Virus record (IMG/VR): IMGVR_UViG_3300036791_000423
Coordinates: 1-61,268 of that record
From: a virus
Direction: 5' to 3' (one strand)
DNA: 61,268 nucleotides
This document shows positions 49,255 to 58,165 of this stretch, piece after piece. Made by a program: the position numbers and the translations under genes. The notes under the pieces were generated by a model that saw only the letters and a program-made list of their open reading frames with translations, made no database searches and was not told the DNA's origin. Each line of letters begins with the position of its first letter. Position 1 is the first letter of the stretch.

Positions 49255-49910
49255 CAGACCTCGAACCTCACATAGTGCATCAACAGATTGTTCAATGCGT
49301 CATTAAGCACTCCGGCCGCCGATACTTTTCCAAGTGGAGCCTTGACAGCAGAGCTATCAAAATACATCACTCGACTATCCTTGTGCGAAATGCTTCTGAT
49401 CCCGCTCACTGCCAATCGGTTCATAAGCGACTGACCTTCCCTTACCAATAATGTAGTTGCCTGCTTTAAGGCTGGTGGTGCCTCATCCGGCAGATTATAC
49501 CCGCCCCAATAAGTCACAAAAATAGGTTCAGCATAAGTCTGAAGTAACTCGATCTTGCCAGACCTCTCTTCAATTGCGTAAGTGGATGGATCAAGTGCAG
49601 AGCCCGTTGGGCTCTCGATCGTGACAGTTTCTTCAGTAGTGTCAATAGGCCAATGGCTCAAGAACAATCTAGTCATGGCGTTATTATCGTCATGCTCCAC
49701 GCATCGCCAAATCTCTGTGACTTCTTCGTAGGCAAATACCCTGTTGCAAAGCGTGGCCACTATATCCGAATACTGGGTAATATATTCTTGCAGCGTGGCG
49801 TCTTGGCTTGTATCCGTAGATGGTACACCGATCAAAAGTTTTAATTCATCAAGCGAGACAAGATCAAAAACTGTTGCCGGAGTGAGTATTTTGATGACCC
49901 GGTCAGCCAC
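49254..49910 (-). CDS. Head-tail connector, gp6-like
   Basis: 218 residues from GTG 49910, chosen because GAGGAG stands 8 nt upstream; an ATG at 49976 would overlap the fibre gene by 74 nt. VSLDELKLLIGVPSTDTSQD, YITQYSDIVATLCNR and YAIEERSGKIELLQTYAEPI with VTYWGGYNLPDEAPPALKQA are typical of gp6-like adaptor proteins that sit under the portal. Confidence 0.8.
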   Translation of the reverse strand: MADRVIKILTPATVFDLVSLDELKLLIGVPSTDTSQDATLQEYITQYSDIVATLCNRVFAYEEVTEIWRCVEHDDNNAMTRLFLSHWPIDTTEETVTIESPTGSALDPSTYAIEERSGKIELLQTYAEPIFVTYWGGYNLPDEAPPALKQATTLLVREGQSLMNRLAVSGIRSISHKDSRVMYFDSSAVKAPLGKVSAAGVLNDALNNLLMHYVRFEV

Positions 49911-51213
49911 GGCCAGTCTCCTCGTTGTATTGCTCGAATAGCGATCTGATACAAACCGGCTCGGCTTCTTCTCCATTGGATAAAACAGGCGTGATCGTAT
50001 AAGTATGTCTGTTCAATTTCCATGTCTTGATGGTCAACCCATCCCTACCCGGTAAACCAATGCCGCTTGATCCACGCTCTCCTTGTTCACCTCTTGGTCC
50101 CGGCTTACCTGGCTTACCTGCACTTGCAATCAATTGCCAACCATCTCCAGGACAAACTCCTGGATCATTATACTTGGCAATGAAGCTTGATCCATTTAGC
50201 GCCACGATATTCAAAAAATTATAACCAATATCCTTGTCATCTTTCCATGTACCCTTGATTTGCGGCACAACAGCATCAGCGCCAGCAGCAGCGACACAAA
50301 TCCAATCATCGTGCGGAGGCAATCGAGCCGTATCGCACATCGCTTGATACGTGCTGCCCTTATGCGTCACCACATCCCCGTGATAATTGACTCGACCTTC
50401 CACGAGCCGCCTGATCTCTCTCATCGAGCCTGGAGCGCCATCTTTACCAGATTGGCCGCCTTTACCCTCGATACCTTGATCACCCTTCTCGCCTCTCTCG
50501 CCTTGATCGCCTCGATCTCCTTTCTCTCCCTTCTCGCCTTGCGTGCCGATCTCGCCTCGATCACCTCTCTCGCCAGACTCACCGCGTTCACCTTGGGCAC
50601 CAATATCACCCTTCTCTCCCCGCTCCCCTTTGGCCCCTTGGGCACCAATATCGCCAGCGAGCCCGATAGGTCCTTGGTCTCCTTTCTCACCCTTCTCGCC
50701 ACGTTCTCCGTTGAGCCCATCTTTTCCGGGCTCTCCCTTGTCACCATTCTGGCCGGAGTCGCCCTTTTGTCCTGTCTCGCCCTTTTCTCCGGTAACTCCT
50801 GGTTCGCCTTTTTCACCCGGTTCGCCGCGACCACCTTCCTCTCCGCGATCACCTTTATCTCCGGGCTCACCCTTGGGACCTTGCTCACCGAGTTCTCCTT
50901 TTTCTCCAATAGGTCCCTGTTCGCCGCGATCTCCCTGTGGACCAACCGGACCTTGCGCACCATCTTTCCCGTCCTTCAGCTCAGCCAGACGAGCAGTAAT
51001 CAATCCAGTAAGCGTTGCATTCTGCGCCTCGAGCTTAGCAATAATCGCACTCGACTGAGCTTCCATCAATCTGCAGTGACGCTGCCATTCATCATCCTTG
51101 CGGTCGAGTATCTCGGCGAGTGCTATACGCCAAACATCAAGCAGAATTTCTTCGCCGTTGTCCAACTCGCTCGGTGAGGCGGAGAAGGTTTCTAACTTCC
51201 CGTTGGATGTCAT
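49903..51213 (-). CDS. Collagen-like head fibre with carbohydrate-binding repeat
   Basis: 436 residues. N-terminal coiled-coil (about 1-80; MEAQSSAIIAKLEAQNATLT), then about 60 Gly-X-Y triplets (residues 83-268) with many GEKGDRGE words. Next comes a compact module GRVNYHGDVVTHKGSTYQAM ... PPHDDWICVA like a chitin-binding CBM5/12 fold, a second similar module (GTWKDDKDIGYNFLNIVALN), a second short collagen run and a beta end. Encoded inside the head module (overlaps portal by 77 nt), it should be a capsid- or neck-borne adhesion fibre. Confidence 0.8.
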   Translation of the reverse strand: MTSNGKLETFSASPSELDNGEEILLDVWRIALAEILDRKDDEWQRHCRLMEAQSSAIIAKLEAQNATLTGLITARLAELKDGKDGAQGPVGPQGDRGEQGPIGEKGELGEQGPKGEPGDKGDRGEEGGRGEPGEKGEPGVTGEKGETGQKGDSGQNGDKGEPGKDGLNGERGEKGEKGDQGPIGLAGDIGAQGAKGERGEKGDIGAQGERGESGERGDRGEIGTQGEKGEKGDRGDQGERGEKGDQGIEGKGGQSGKDGAPGSMREIRRLVEGRVNYHGDVVTHKGSTYQAMCDTARLPPHDDWICVAAAGADAVVPQIKGTWKDDKDIGYNFLNIVALNGSSFIAKYNDPGVCPGDGWQLIASAGKPGKPGPRGEQGERGSSGIGLPGRDGLTIKTWKLNRHTYTITPVLSNGEEAEPVCIRSLFEQYNEETGRG

Positions 51214-52576
51214 CTTGGTTACCCTTCGGTGGAGTTGGTTTATCGTCTCCAGGAGGCGGTGGTAGCTTCGGCTGATCAGATGGACCAGAAGAAGGAGGAG
51301 AAGGAGGCGCTGGAGGAGCCGCAGGAATATTTCCAGCAGCGCTTAACGGAACAACCTGTTGCTGCACCCTTGGCTCATCTCCGAATGGGACTTTTGGAAG
51401 GTCTTCTGTATTGCGAGCCTCATTGGGCGCGTAGATACCGCCTTGAACCGCTTTTGCCAGACCATCGATTCGGTCCTTGAAGGCTGATCTAAGCAATGCC
51501 TTGGTATCAAATTCTACGTACTCGTCCGGCTGACCCTTTAGCTGGAACAGCAAACCAAATGCCTCTTCAACATGGTTGAGGCAAAAGCCAAGACCGCTGG
51601 CAATCCAACTCTGCATCAGGAGCTCGGCGGACCCAAGGGGAACGCCACCGATACCTAAGATTTGAAGCGGTACCCGGAAAGCAAGAGCGATGTGCTCATT
51701 GGTCAATTTCATCATCTCAGCCGTCGCGGCATCCTTACCACCAAAGGCCCACGGCTGGACCTTCAAGCCAGCCGTCAAGATCGGGGTACCGCCTTGATTA
51801 ATGCCTTGCACTTGCTCATTCCATCTGTCTCGCAAGGCTTGAACTTGATCCTTGTCCAATACGAGATCAGTAGATAAAACCGCAGACGGTCTTGCTTCAT
51901 TCATATAAAACGATTGCTGTTGTTTTGAAATCGCCCCGGCAATCGCCATGTCACCATAAGCCGCCAAGATTGGACTCTCGCCAACCAGAGGATTCGGAAA
52001 GCGACGATTCACGTGAAGCTTGATATGCAGCACGTCGCGCATTGGCACAACGAGATACTCTTCTTTAAACCTTTTAGCCACTATGTCATTTCCCGCTAGC
52101 CAATAAAATACGTCTCCAGTTTCGGCCAAGCGAGGATAAGACATTTCCGGATGCATCGGGTGAAGCTCATTGATCTCAAAGCGATCACTGCGGAGTGCCA
52201 ATGCATATGCATTGCCGGTCAAATAAAGCTGGCGTACTATGTTTAAAATGAAATCACTGATTGACTGATAATCATTTGGGTGTCGCAAAATGCGGGCGAG
52301 CGCAGAGTTTTTTACTCTGTCTCGTCCGCCTTTGTCGTTCGATCGCCAATGATCACCGGGACACATGGCAACTGTCTGAGCGTAAGCTGAGACACATGCC
52401 TCAACCATAGCCGAGCAAGTCGTCATAAATAGAGGATCGTAACCCTGTTGCCACCAATTTATCCCCGCACCGTTTGGCAACCATCCACCCGTAATAGGAA
52501 GATAGTATGGACCCGGACGGAAGCCGCCCTCGACAGCTTTCAGGATAGACCTGAACTTGGCGATCAATCCGGCCAT
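51137..52576 (-). CDS. Portal protein, HK97 type
   Basis: 479 residues. WQQGYDPLFMTTCSAMVEAC, LARILRHPNDYQSISDFILN, LYLTGNAYALALRSDRFEIN, VLHIKLHV and GESPILAAYGDMAIAGAISK follow the HK97-like portal family; the C-terminal Pro-rich tail (AAPPAPPSPPSSGPSDQPK) is extra. It lies downstream of the capsid gene rather than upstream, an inverted order relative to most HK97-type heads. Confidence 0.92.
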   Translation of the reverse strand: MAGLIAKFRSILKAVEGGFRPGPYYLPITGGWLPNGAGINWWQQGYDPLFMTTCSAMVEACVSAYAQTVAMCPGDHWRSNDKGGRDRVKNSALARILRHPNDYQSISDFILNIVRQLYLTGNAYALALRSDRFEINELHPMHPEMSYPRLAETGDVFYWLAGNDIVAKRFKEEYLVVPMRDVLHIKLHVNRRFPNPLVGESPILAAYGDMAIAGAISKQQQSFYMNEARPSAVLSTDLVLDKDQVQALRDRWNEQVQGINQGGTPILTAGLKVQPWAFGGKDAATAEMMKLTNEHIALAFRVPLQILGIGGVPLGSAELLMQSWIASGLGFCLNHVEEAFGLLFQLKGQPDEYVEFDTKALLRSAFKDRIDGLAKAVQGGIYAPNEARNTEDLPKVPFGDEPRVQQQVVPLSAAGNIPAAPPAPPSPPSSGPSDQPKLPPPPGDDKPTPPKGNQDDIQREVRNLLRLTERVGQRRRNSA

Positions 52577-52579
52577 TGG

Positions 52580-52882
52580 TTACTCTGACTTGGGGCTGTG
52601 AGAACTGTGCTGTTGTCTAGTCTGATAGCTAGCAGGTTTACCAGCTTCCATATGCCGAGTATTGGTCTCATGCCTGATGTTTGGATCAGGATCGCTTCCG
52701 TCCTCATCGTGCTCAAGAATATGCGCACCGAGAGCGGTCATATTTAGTTCTTCTTGGGTTGGTGTTGGTTTACCCTTGGAACGCGAAGCATAATCGGATC
52801 GAGACTTTTCAGTGACCTTATGTCCCTCGGCGAGAACTTTTCTGGCATTTTCCGTCGCTTCATCATCTGCGAATTTAGTCAT
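52580..52882 (-). CDS. Small structural-region protein, PTPTQEE family
   Basis: 100 residues, acidic and Lys/His-rich, with GKPTPTQEELNMTALGAHIL and HDEDGSDPDPN. The gene upstream (52892) has a near copy of this motif, so they are paralogues. Possibly a head decoration or scaffold-type protein; inference. Confidence 0.6.
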   Translation of the reverse strand: MTKFADDEATENARKVLAEGHKVTEKSRSDYASRSKGKPTPTQEELNMTALGAHILEHDEDGSDPDPNIRHETNTRHMEAGKPASYQTRQQHSSHSPKSE

Positions 52883-52891
52883 GCATATCTC

Positions 52892-53098
52892 CTATTCTCT
52901 CTTCTTTGATCGTTGCGATATTCGTTGTTCAACTTCAGGCGGTGGCGGCTCCTGTTGTGGCGGCAAATCCTGTTCGACTTCAGGCGGTGGCGGCGTATCC
53001 GGGTCTTCATATTCACTGCCATCATGTTCCTTGACCATGACGATGACACCCATCGCAGCCAAATCATTTTCTTCTTGGGTAGGTGTTGGTTTCGGCAT
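52892..53098 (-). CDS. Small structural-region protein, PTPTQEE family
   Basis: 68 residues. PKPTPTQEENDLAAMGVIVM with KEHDGSEYEDPDTPPPPEVE, then two PPPPEVEQ repeats and a basic end (SKKRE). Paralogous to the 52580 gene. A hairpin CCTCGATC / GATCGAGG lies upstream (53127-53162), between this gene and the capsid stop. Confidence 0.6.
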   Translation of the reverse strand: MPKPTPTQEENDLAAMGVIVMVKEHDGSEYEDPDTPPPPEVEQDLPPQQEPPPPEVEQRISQRSKKRE

Positions 53099-53210
53099 GA
53101 TCTCCTCCTATTCGAATGCGGCCCCTCGATCTCACCGGCGTCATCGGATCATCGATCGAGGTCCGCTTGCTTTCCCTGTAACGCCCCACCAAAGTGGGCA
53201 GGTTATGCAA

Positions 53211-55337
53211 CTACCAGCTAACGGCCGTAGTATAAGCAACAGTGCCAGCTCGGCGCTGAAGCCAATTCAACGGAAGCACCATTCGCAGAGCAAGCGAATC
53301 GGTCTGGAACAGCGAACGCTGTGGCGCAGCAACCGTGCTCGGAGACGCAACCAACTCTTGCGGATTGGTATCCTCCATATGGAGCGTAGCCTGATCAGAC
53401 ATCTCCATCCTCGGAGTATCGCCGCCAACTACAACGAAATCAGCCGCGTCCATCAAGATCATCGTTTTTGCCGGAACAGTGGCGCTGTCGATGAACGGGA
53501 TGGTGGCCAAAGTACCGCCGCGAATTTCATCGCGGAACGGGAAAATTCCGGTATTAGCGGCGGAGAGCAGAGACGCCCGAAGCATATCGGTTTGATTGAC
53601 CAGCCAAACCAAATTTCGCACGTTGCCGTAAGTAGCTGCGCTAATCGCATTGATCAACGCCACGATATCACCAACAAGAGCCGTGATGCCGCCGCCAGCA
53701 GTCGCACCGGTCGCCACAACACCATTGAGGAGGCCTGCTGGCCTGATCACAGTTGCCGGATTGGCATCGATCAACACGCTATCGATTGCCACGCTAGTGT
53801 CCTGCTGAATAGCTTCGCGCAGGAGACCTTCGATCGCGGGGATGGAGTGCTCATCCATCTCTTTCGTCCAAGTCGTGATCACTGCCATTTTCTTCGGAGT
53901 AAGCGTCTGACTGGTGAACGCACCCTGCCTGACCGGGATAGCCAGACCTTCGCCAACAAACGAGCCAGCGAGGCTAGGCGTGCGAGAACGAGTGGGAATG
54001 ACAATCTTGCCAGTAGCTCCGAAGCTTAAGGTCAAGCCCTTCGGCGCAAGCCGGGTAAGAATGGCCTTCGGCATCAGTAGTGGCATCAGCGGCGCAAATG
54101 TAGTCTGCACCAGTTCCTGAGCCCAACCGGCAACGTTGGTCATCGCCGGTGCCGAAGCCGAGCGGAGCACGATATCCGCAATCAGCTTTACCGCGTCATC
54201 CTTATAATCTGGATAACGCTCGGCGATCTTGGCTCGAGTGTCCTCGAGCGTACGGCCCCAACCTTTGCAGAAATACGCTAGAGTACCAGCTTTGACAAAC
54301 AGGTCAAGCGGATCGTAACTGTCCTTAGTGCGATTATGAATCACCGAAGGTGAAGCAATACGATCATGTCCACTTGAAGGAACAAGTGAACGACTGCGAG
54401 GCGTAGGCTCTTGACTCGTAGTAGATTTTGCCAACAGCTTTTCGCTGTCAACAAGTGCATCGTGAGTTCGCTCAAGCTGAACAAGGTCTTCCTTGAGCTT
54501 CTGAACGATTTCCAGATCAGCATTGCTGACGTTCGAATCATCCATCTTATCGACATGATCTTGAAGAGCATCACGCTTGGAGGTGATCTGAGCCTCCAAA
54601 TTTATGATGCGTTGTGCTAGGCTAGACATTTGTCCGCCCTTTCTATTGCCACGATTATCTCTGGCTTGCCCGCCGTTGAGCCCGCGACGCTTGATTTTGT
54701 CTTCTTTGCCTTGCCCGGCGAAAACAAAATTTATCGTCTCGGACGAAATCTTTAAACTCTTGGCCACAGCCAACGCATTTGGGTTTGCAGGAACTGCAAC
54801 TACGCTGGTCTCGATCAATTCGCACTTTATAAATACCGTGCCCCAATCTGTGTTTTCCCGATCTTTCGCCTCGATCGGCTTAAAGCCGACGGATACAGCC
54901 CTGAGAACATCGGCATCGATCAATCTCCTGATCTCGTCGATTCTCTGACTGGTGCCTTCCGGCGCCATCTCGAGCCGTCCCTTTAATTGTTTTCCTTCGA
55001 CGCGAACATCGGCCCACGTCCCGATTGGAAAAGTGCTGTTGTGCCCAAATAGAGCGATTGGATTTCTTTTGAAAGCGCGAAGGTCCCATCCATCACTCAT
55101 GATCACATCATCAAGGCGATCAGGCGTCTCGTCGGAGAGAATAAACTCCATGCCACTTACTTTATCGGCATGAGTCTTATATTTTACTTCTCCGGCCGAA
55201 CGATCTTCCCATAGCATCTGACAAACGTCCTCATTGCCGATCTCATCGACACAATCGGACATGAACCCATCCTCATCGTCATCATCATAATCTGACGGGT
55301 CAGGTACCTGCTTGCCATGTTTGCGTTTCATAAGCAT
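53211..55337 (-). CDS. Prohead protease fused to major capsid protein
   Basis: 708 residues from the ATG at 55337 (GAGGAGATC upstream). Residues about 65-200 form an HK97-type prohead protease: IALFGHNSTFPIG (H99), LRAVSVGF (S149), ELIETSVVAVPANPNA. A basic/Gly linker (QARDNRGNRKGGQ) leads to a coiled-coil delta region (about 240-310), then the HK97-fold capsid (ALFGA-type core; VGEGLAIPVRQGAFTSQTLT, KKMAVITTWTKEM, QRSLFQTDSLALRMVLPLNW). An internal ATG at 54629 with AAAGGGCGG upstream could give a separate capsid precursor of 472 residues. Confidence 0.88.
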   Translation of the reverse strand: MLMKRKHGKQVPDPSDYDDDDEDGFMSDCVDEIGNEDVCQMLWEDRSAGEVKYKTHADKVSGMEFILSDETPDRLDDVIMSDGWDLRAFKRNPIALFGHNSTFPIGTWADVRVEGKQLKGRLEMAPEGTSQRIDEIRRLIDADVLRAVSVGFKPIEAKDRENTDWGTVFIKCELIETSVVAVPANPNALAVAKSLKISSETINFVFAGQGKEDKIKRRGLNGGQARDNRGNRKGGQMSSLAQRIINLEAQITSKRDALQDHVDKMDDSNVSNADLEIVQKLKEDLVQLERTHDALVDSEKLLAKSTTSQEPTPRSRSLVPSSGHDRIASPSVIHNRTKDSYDPLDLFVKAGTLAYFCKGWGRTLEDTRAKIAERYPDYKDDAVKLIADIVLRSASAPAMTNVAGWAQELVQTTFAPLMPLLMPKAILTRLAPKGLTLSFGATGKIVIPTRSRTPSLAGSFVGEGLAIPVRQGAFTSQTLTPKKMAVITTWTKEMDEHSIPAIEGLLREAIQQDTSVAIDSVLIDANPATVIRPAGLLNGVVATGATAGGGITALVGDIVALINAISAATYGNVRNLVWLVNQTDMLRASLLSAANTGIFPFRDEIRGGTLATIPFIDSATVPAKTMILMDAADFVVVGGDTPRMEMSDQATLHMEDTNPQELVASPSTVAAPQRSLFQTDSLALRMVLPLNWLQRRAGTVAYTTAVSW

Positions 55338-55897
55338 TGTGCTGATCTCCTCATGAAAGCCAACCAAGAGTTTCTTACGCTCACTATTGGCCAACCCTGT
55401 GCATAGAAGCTTACTAATGCCTCGGTAACTTCCACAGATGGGTTCTGAAAATCATGCCAGACGATGATACCACCGGGCCTGACCAAATCTCTGGCAATCA
55501 GGCTTTCATGAGTCACCGCTGGAAAACTGTGATCGCCATCTATGAATACAGCATCGCAAGGCTCGAGGTCACTGGCCTCAAGCTCCTGGGTAGGAGCGGT
55601 CAAAAGACTAAAGCGAGGATCATTGGCATAACACCCAGCACTCTGTGGGACCTCTTCAAGCTGGCATATTAACGTGGTCATATGATCAGGAGGCACATCG
55701 ATCCCGATATATCTCTCGAGCGTAGGCACGTTCTCGAGTACCCGCTTGGCTGTGATCCCAAGATTACAACCAAACTCAATCATCACTCTAGGTCTTACGC
55801 TCTTGACCAGATCAATTAAAATAGAACACTCATTGGCCCCGAGATATCGAGAAAATGGCCCGACCACTTGCGGAACAGATATATTCTCTGTCATCAT
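55328..55897 (-). CDS. SAM-dependent methyltransferase-like protein
   Basis: 189 residues, Methyltransf_24-type. VMIEFGCNLGITAKRVLE is the SAM-binding glycine loop, YIGIDVPP the acidic strand, CDAVFIDGDHSFPAVTHESL and GGIIVWHDFQNP the later motifs. Close to cephalosporin-hydroxylase-like and glycan methyltransferases. It lies between two capsid genes and beside a glycosyltransferase-like gene, suggesting a glycan or virion modification pair; inference. Confidence 0.75.
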   Translation of the reverse strand: MMTENISVPQVVGPFSRYLGANECSILIDLVKSVRPRVMIEFGCNLGITAKRVLENVPTLERYIGIDVPPDHMTTLICQLEEVPQSAGCYANDPRFSLLTAPTQELEASDLEPCDAVFIDGDHSFPAVTHESLIARDLVRPGGIIVWHDFQNPSVEVTEALVSFYAQGWPIVSVRNSWLAFMRRSAQCL

Positions 55898-57078
55898 CTC
55901 TGAGCCAGCGCGCTAGTCCAATCACCGTCAACCGATTGCCTGAGTAGCTTGACGTTGTCATACCATCTGGCCTGCCATCTCCAGCTTGCCCAAGAAGAAA
56001 GAAGTCCGGTAACGCATGGATGACCTATCGCACCAGCCAAATGCAGCGCCGCGGTATCCACGCTAATAATCTCATCCATGTTCATCATGAAAGCAGCGCA
56101 ATCGGCCATATCGTCAAACTCGTGAGAAAAAATGCGCCGATCTTTTACCCATCTTGGAGCGTCTTGGACCTGAACGCTATGAAGTTGCGCATCTCCTGGA
56201 AGATGATTGACAAGTAACTCGAGATCGATCTCTCTTGGATAATCGCCATCACTGGGTTTGCCTATGCTCCAGGCGATACCTATTCGTTTGCCCATCTTTA
56301 TGCCAAGATCGCTTCGCTCTTTCTCCTTGATCAATTGAGACGAAATACTGAGATATGGCTCGCCGGACACCTTGAGCGGATCAATGTTAAGCATGTACAA
56401 GAGATGGAGCATCGGGGCAAAAAAATCACAATCGACTAGATCGGCTTCAACTTCGCCGCATTGAATGGCCAGCTCGTGCAACTCCAGCGGCATCACCATA
56501 ACCGCATTCTTGATCCTGTGGACATAACGCAACGTCATGATCGTATCGCCGAGACCGTGAGCATGAAGCAAAAGCAACCGCTTTCCGGTCAATGGTTCAC
56601 CCTTCCATGGTCGAAGACCAAGCGAAAGCGCTTGTTCGACTTGAGGCCTCCTAAACGGCCTATCTTGCTCGCAATCCCAATACTCGTAAAGACCTTCTTT
56701 CCACCGTCCTGCCGCCAACAGGATCATGGCTCTGTTAAACTTGGCTCTCATTGTAGGCGCGGCTCTGAAAGTCAGATCAGCCTCGATGAGTGCATCGTTG
56801 ATCCGATTGATCTTATAAAGCTGAACTGCTCGATTGAAATGCAACAGATAATCGTCAATATCGACCTTCCAGTCATTGGTGACTTTTCGCCTACCAATAG
56901 GCTTGCCTCCAGCAAACACTGTTATTGAATCTGGTATATAGATTTTCTGGCCATCTTGACCTCTGACCTCATAGACTTCACCTTGTCCGGTCAAGCCTCG
57001 CCAGCCATAATCAGTTTCTTCATAGAACACGATTGGGTCCATGTCCTGAAGATCATCCAAAAAAGCTTCTTGCTTCAT
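55894..57078 (-). CDS. TPR plus heptosyltransferase-like (GT9) protein
   Basis: 394 residues from the ATG at 57078 (GGAAGTAAA upstream). Residues about 75-165 carry TPR-like helices (LHFNRAVQLYKINRINDALI; FNRAMILLAAGRWKEGLYEY). Then LLLLHAHGLGDTIMTLRYVH and KRIGIAWSIGKPSDGDYPRE, DMADCAAFMMNMDEIISVDT and AALHLAGAIGHP match GT9/GT41-like glycosyltransferase ends found in TPR proteins. Predicted to transfer a sugar, perhaps to a virion protein. Overlaps the methyltransferase. Confidence 0.72.
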   Translation of the reverse strand: MKQEAFLDDLQDMDPIVFYEETDYGWRGLTGQGEVYEVRGQDGQKIYIPDSITVFAGGKPIGRRKVTNDWKVDIDDYLLHFNRAVQLYKINRINDALIEADLTFRAAPTMRAKFNRAMILLAAGRWKEGLYEYWDCEQDRPFRRPQVEQALSLGLRPWKGEPLTGKRLLLLHAHGLGDTIMTLRYVHRIKNAVMVMPLELHELAIQCGEVEADLVDCDFFAPMLHLLYMLNIDPLKVSGEPYLSISSQLIKEKERSDLGIKMGKRIGIAWSIGKPSDGDYPREIDLELLVNHLPGDAQLHSVQVQDAPRWVKDRRIFSHEFDDMADCAAFMMNMDEIISVDTAALHLAGAIGHPCVTGLLSSWASWRWQARWYDNVKLLRQSVDGDWTSALAQR

Positions 57079-57079
57079 T

Positions 57080-58165
57080 TTACTTCCATGCAGGAGTAAG
57101 CCAAGCCACACCAGCCGGATTACGCAATACCCAAGACGCGGGCCATCTCATCTTAAGCGCAATGCTGTCGGTCTGGAACAGACTGCGTTCCGGGCCAGTC
57201 GATCCTAATGCACCGGTAGGAACTGAATCCATCAGCAATGCACCAGTATTGGCGGATTCCATCTCCGGAGTCGGACTGATCGCGGCTGCAAGAGCCTGTG
57301 GAGCTATCACAACAACATCGGCACCAACTGCGGCAGAAGCCACCGGGATAATCATCGCATCAGTGCCCTCGGCCTTGAGGCTACCATATCGCCCACTGGC
57401 ACTAGCCAGACGACCGATCGACGAAACAATGAAGAAAGGCCCATTGCCGCCAACCGCACCAACTGCGTTAAGCAGCGTAGACATATCTTCGAAGAATGCC
57501 CCGAATGCATCAGCATTACCACTGGCCGCGAGTGCATTGATCCCGTTACGGATGCCAGCCGGTGCAGCGGCTGTAGCCGCAGTGTTACCGAACAACACTG
57601 CATCCAAAGCCAGACCTGCTGACCTGATCAGTGTATCTCCGACGATTGCCTCCGCATTGCTGCTATCGATCATCTCTCTTGTTAGCACGGCTATCGAAGC
57701 CAGCTTGTGCGGGAGCAATGTCTGTGATGAATCAGGAAACTGGCGAACCGGGATAGGATCACCATCCGCTACAAATCCGCCATTGGCGGCAGAGGCCACA
57801 AAACCCGGCACGCCGATTGCCCCGGCACCATCCCACATGAGCAACAGGCTACGACCCAAGACTTGCGCTCCAGATGAAGCAGCGCCAAGTGCTTGTACGA
57901 TATCCGCGGTAACCTTATGACTGAGCTCCATAGCCCACCCGGGCACCGCGATCATTGCGGGATTTGAAGCCGCCTTGACCACTGCCGCCAGTTCTCTGTC
58001 ACTAGGCCAAAGCTCAGCAACCACATCTTCGAACCTTGACTTTCTTACTACGGCTACTGCCTTGGCAGTCAGCATCCGTCTGAACAGATTACCGCGAGGC
58101 AAATCAAGCGGTGGTTCGCTTTTGCGAAAAGCCGTTGGTTGGGTAGGCTTGATCATCTCATTCAT
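57080..58165 (-). CDS. Second HK97-fold capsid protein
   Basis: 361 residues from the ATG at 58165 (AGGAGCCACC). LLPHKLASIAVLTREMIDSS, GDTLIRSAGLALDAVLFGN and ERSLFQTDSIALKMRWPASW are HK97 capsid blocks. The ending aligns with the end of the protease-capsid fusion at 53211 (QRSLFQTDSLALRM). It has no protease and a short N-terminus. Either a minor capsid component or the product of capsid-gene duplication. Confidence 0.8.
   Translation of the reverse strand: MNEMIKPTQPTAFRKSEPPLDLPRGNLFRRMLTAKAVAVVRKSRFEDVVAELWPSDRELAAVVKAASNPAMIAVPGWAMELSHKVTADIVQALGAASSGAQVLGRSLLLMWDGAGAIGVPGFVASAANGGFVADGDPIPVRQFPDSSQTLLPHKLASIAVLTREMIDSSNAEAIVGDTLIRSAGLALDAVLFGNTAATAAAPAGIRNGINALAASGNADAFGAFFEDMSTLLNAVGAVGGNGPFFIVSSIGRLASASGRYGSLKAEGTDAMIIPVASAAVGADVVVIAPQALAAAISPTPEMESANTGALLMDSVPTGALGSTGPERSLFQTDSIALKMRWPASWVLRNPAGVAWLTPAWK

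Noticed and set aside
50260-51177. Plus-strand ORFs opposite the collagen-like gene
   Set aside because: Long Pro/Ser/Arg frames are a mirror of GGN-rich Gly-X-Y codons; no ribosome sites.
52812-54029. 405-residue plus-strand ORF opposite the capsid gene
   Set aside because: Antisense to a well-supported capsid protein; residues look random.
57033-57920. 295-residue plus-strand ORF opposite the second capsid gene
   Set aside because: Ala/Ser-rich shadow of an Ala-rich capsid reading frame.
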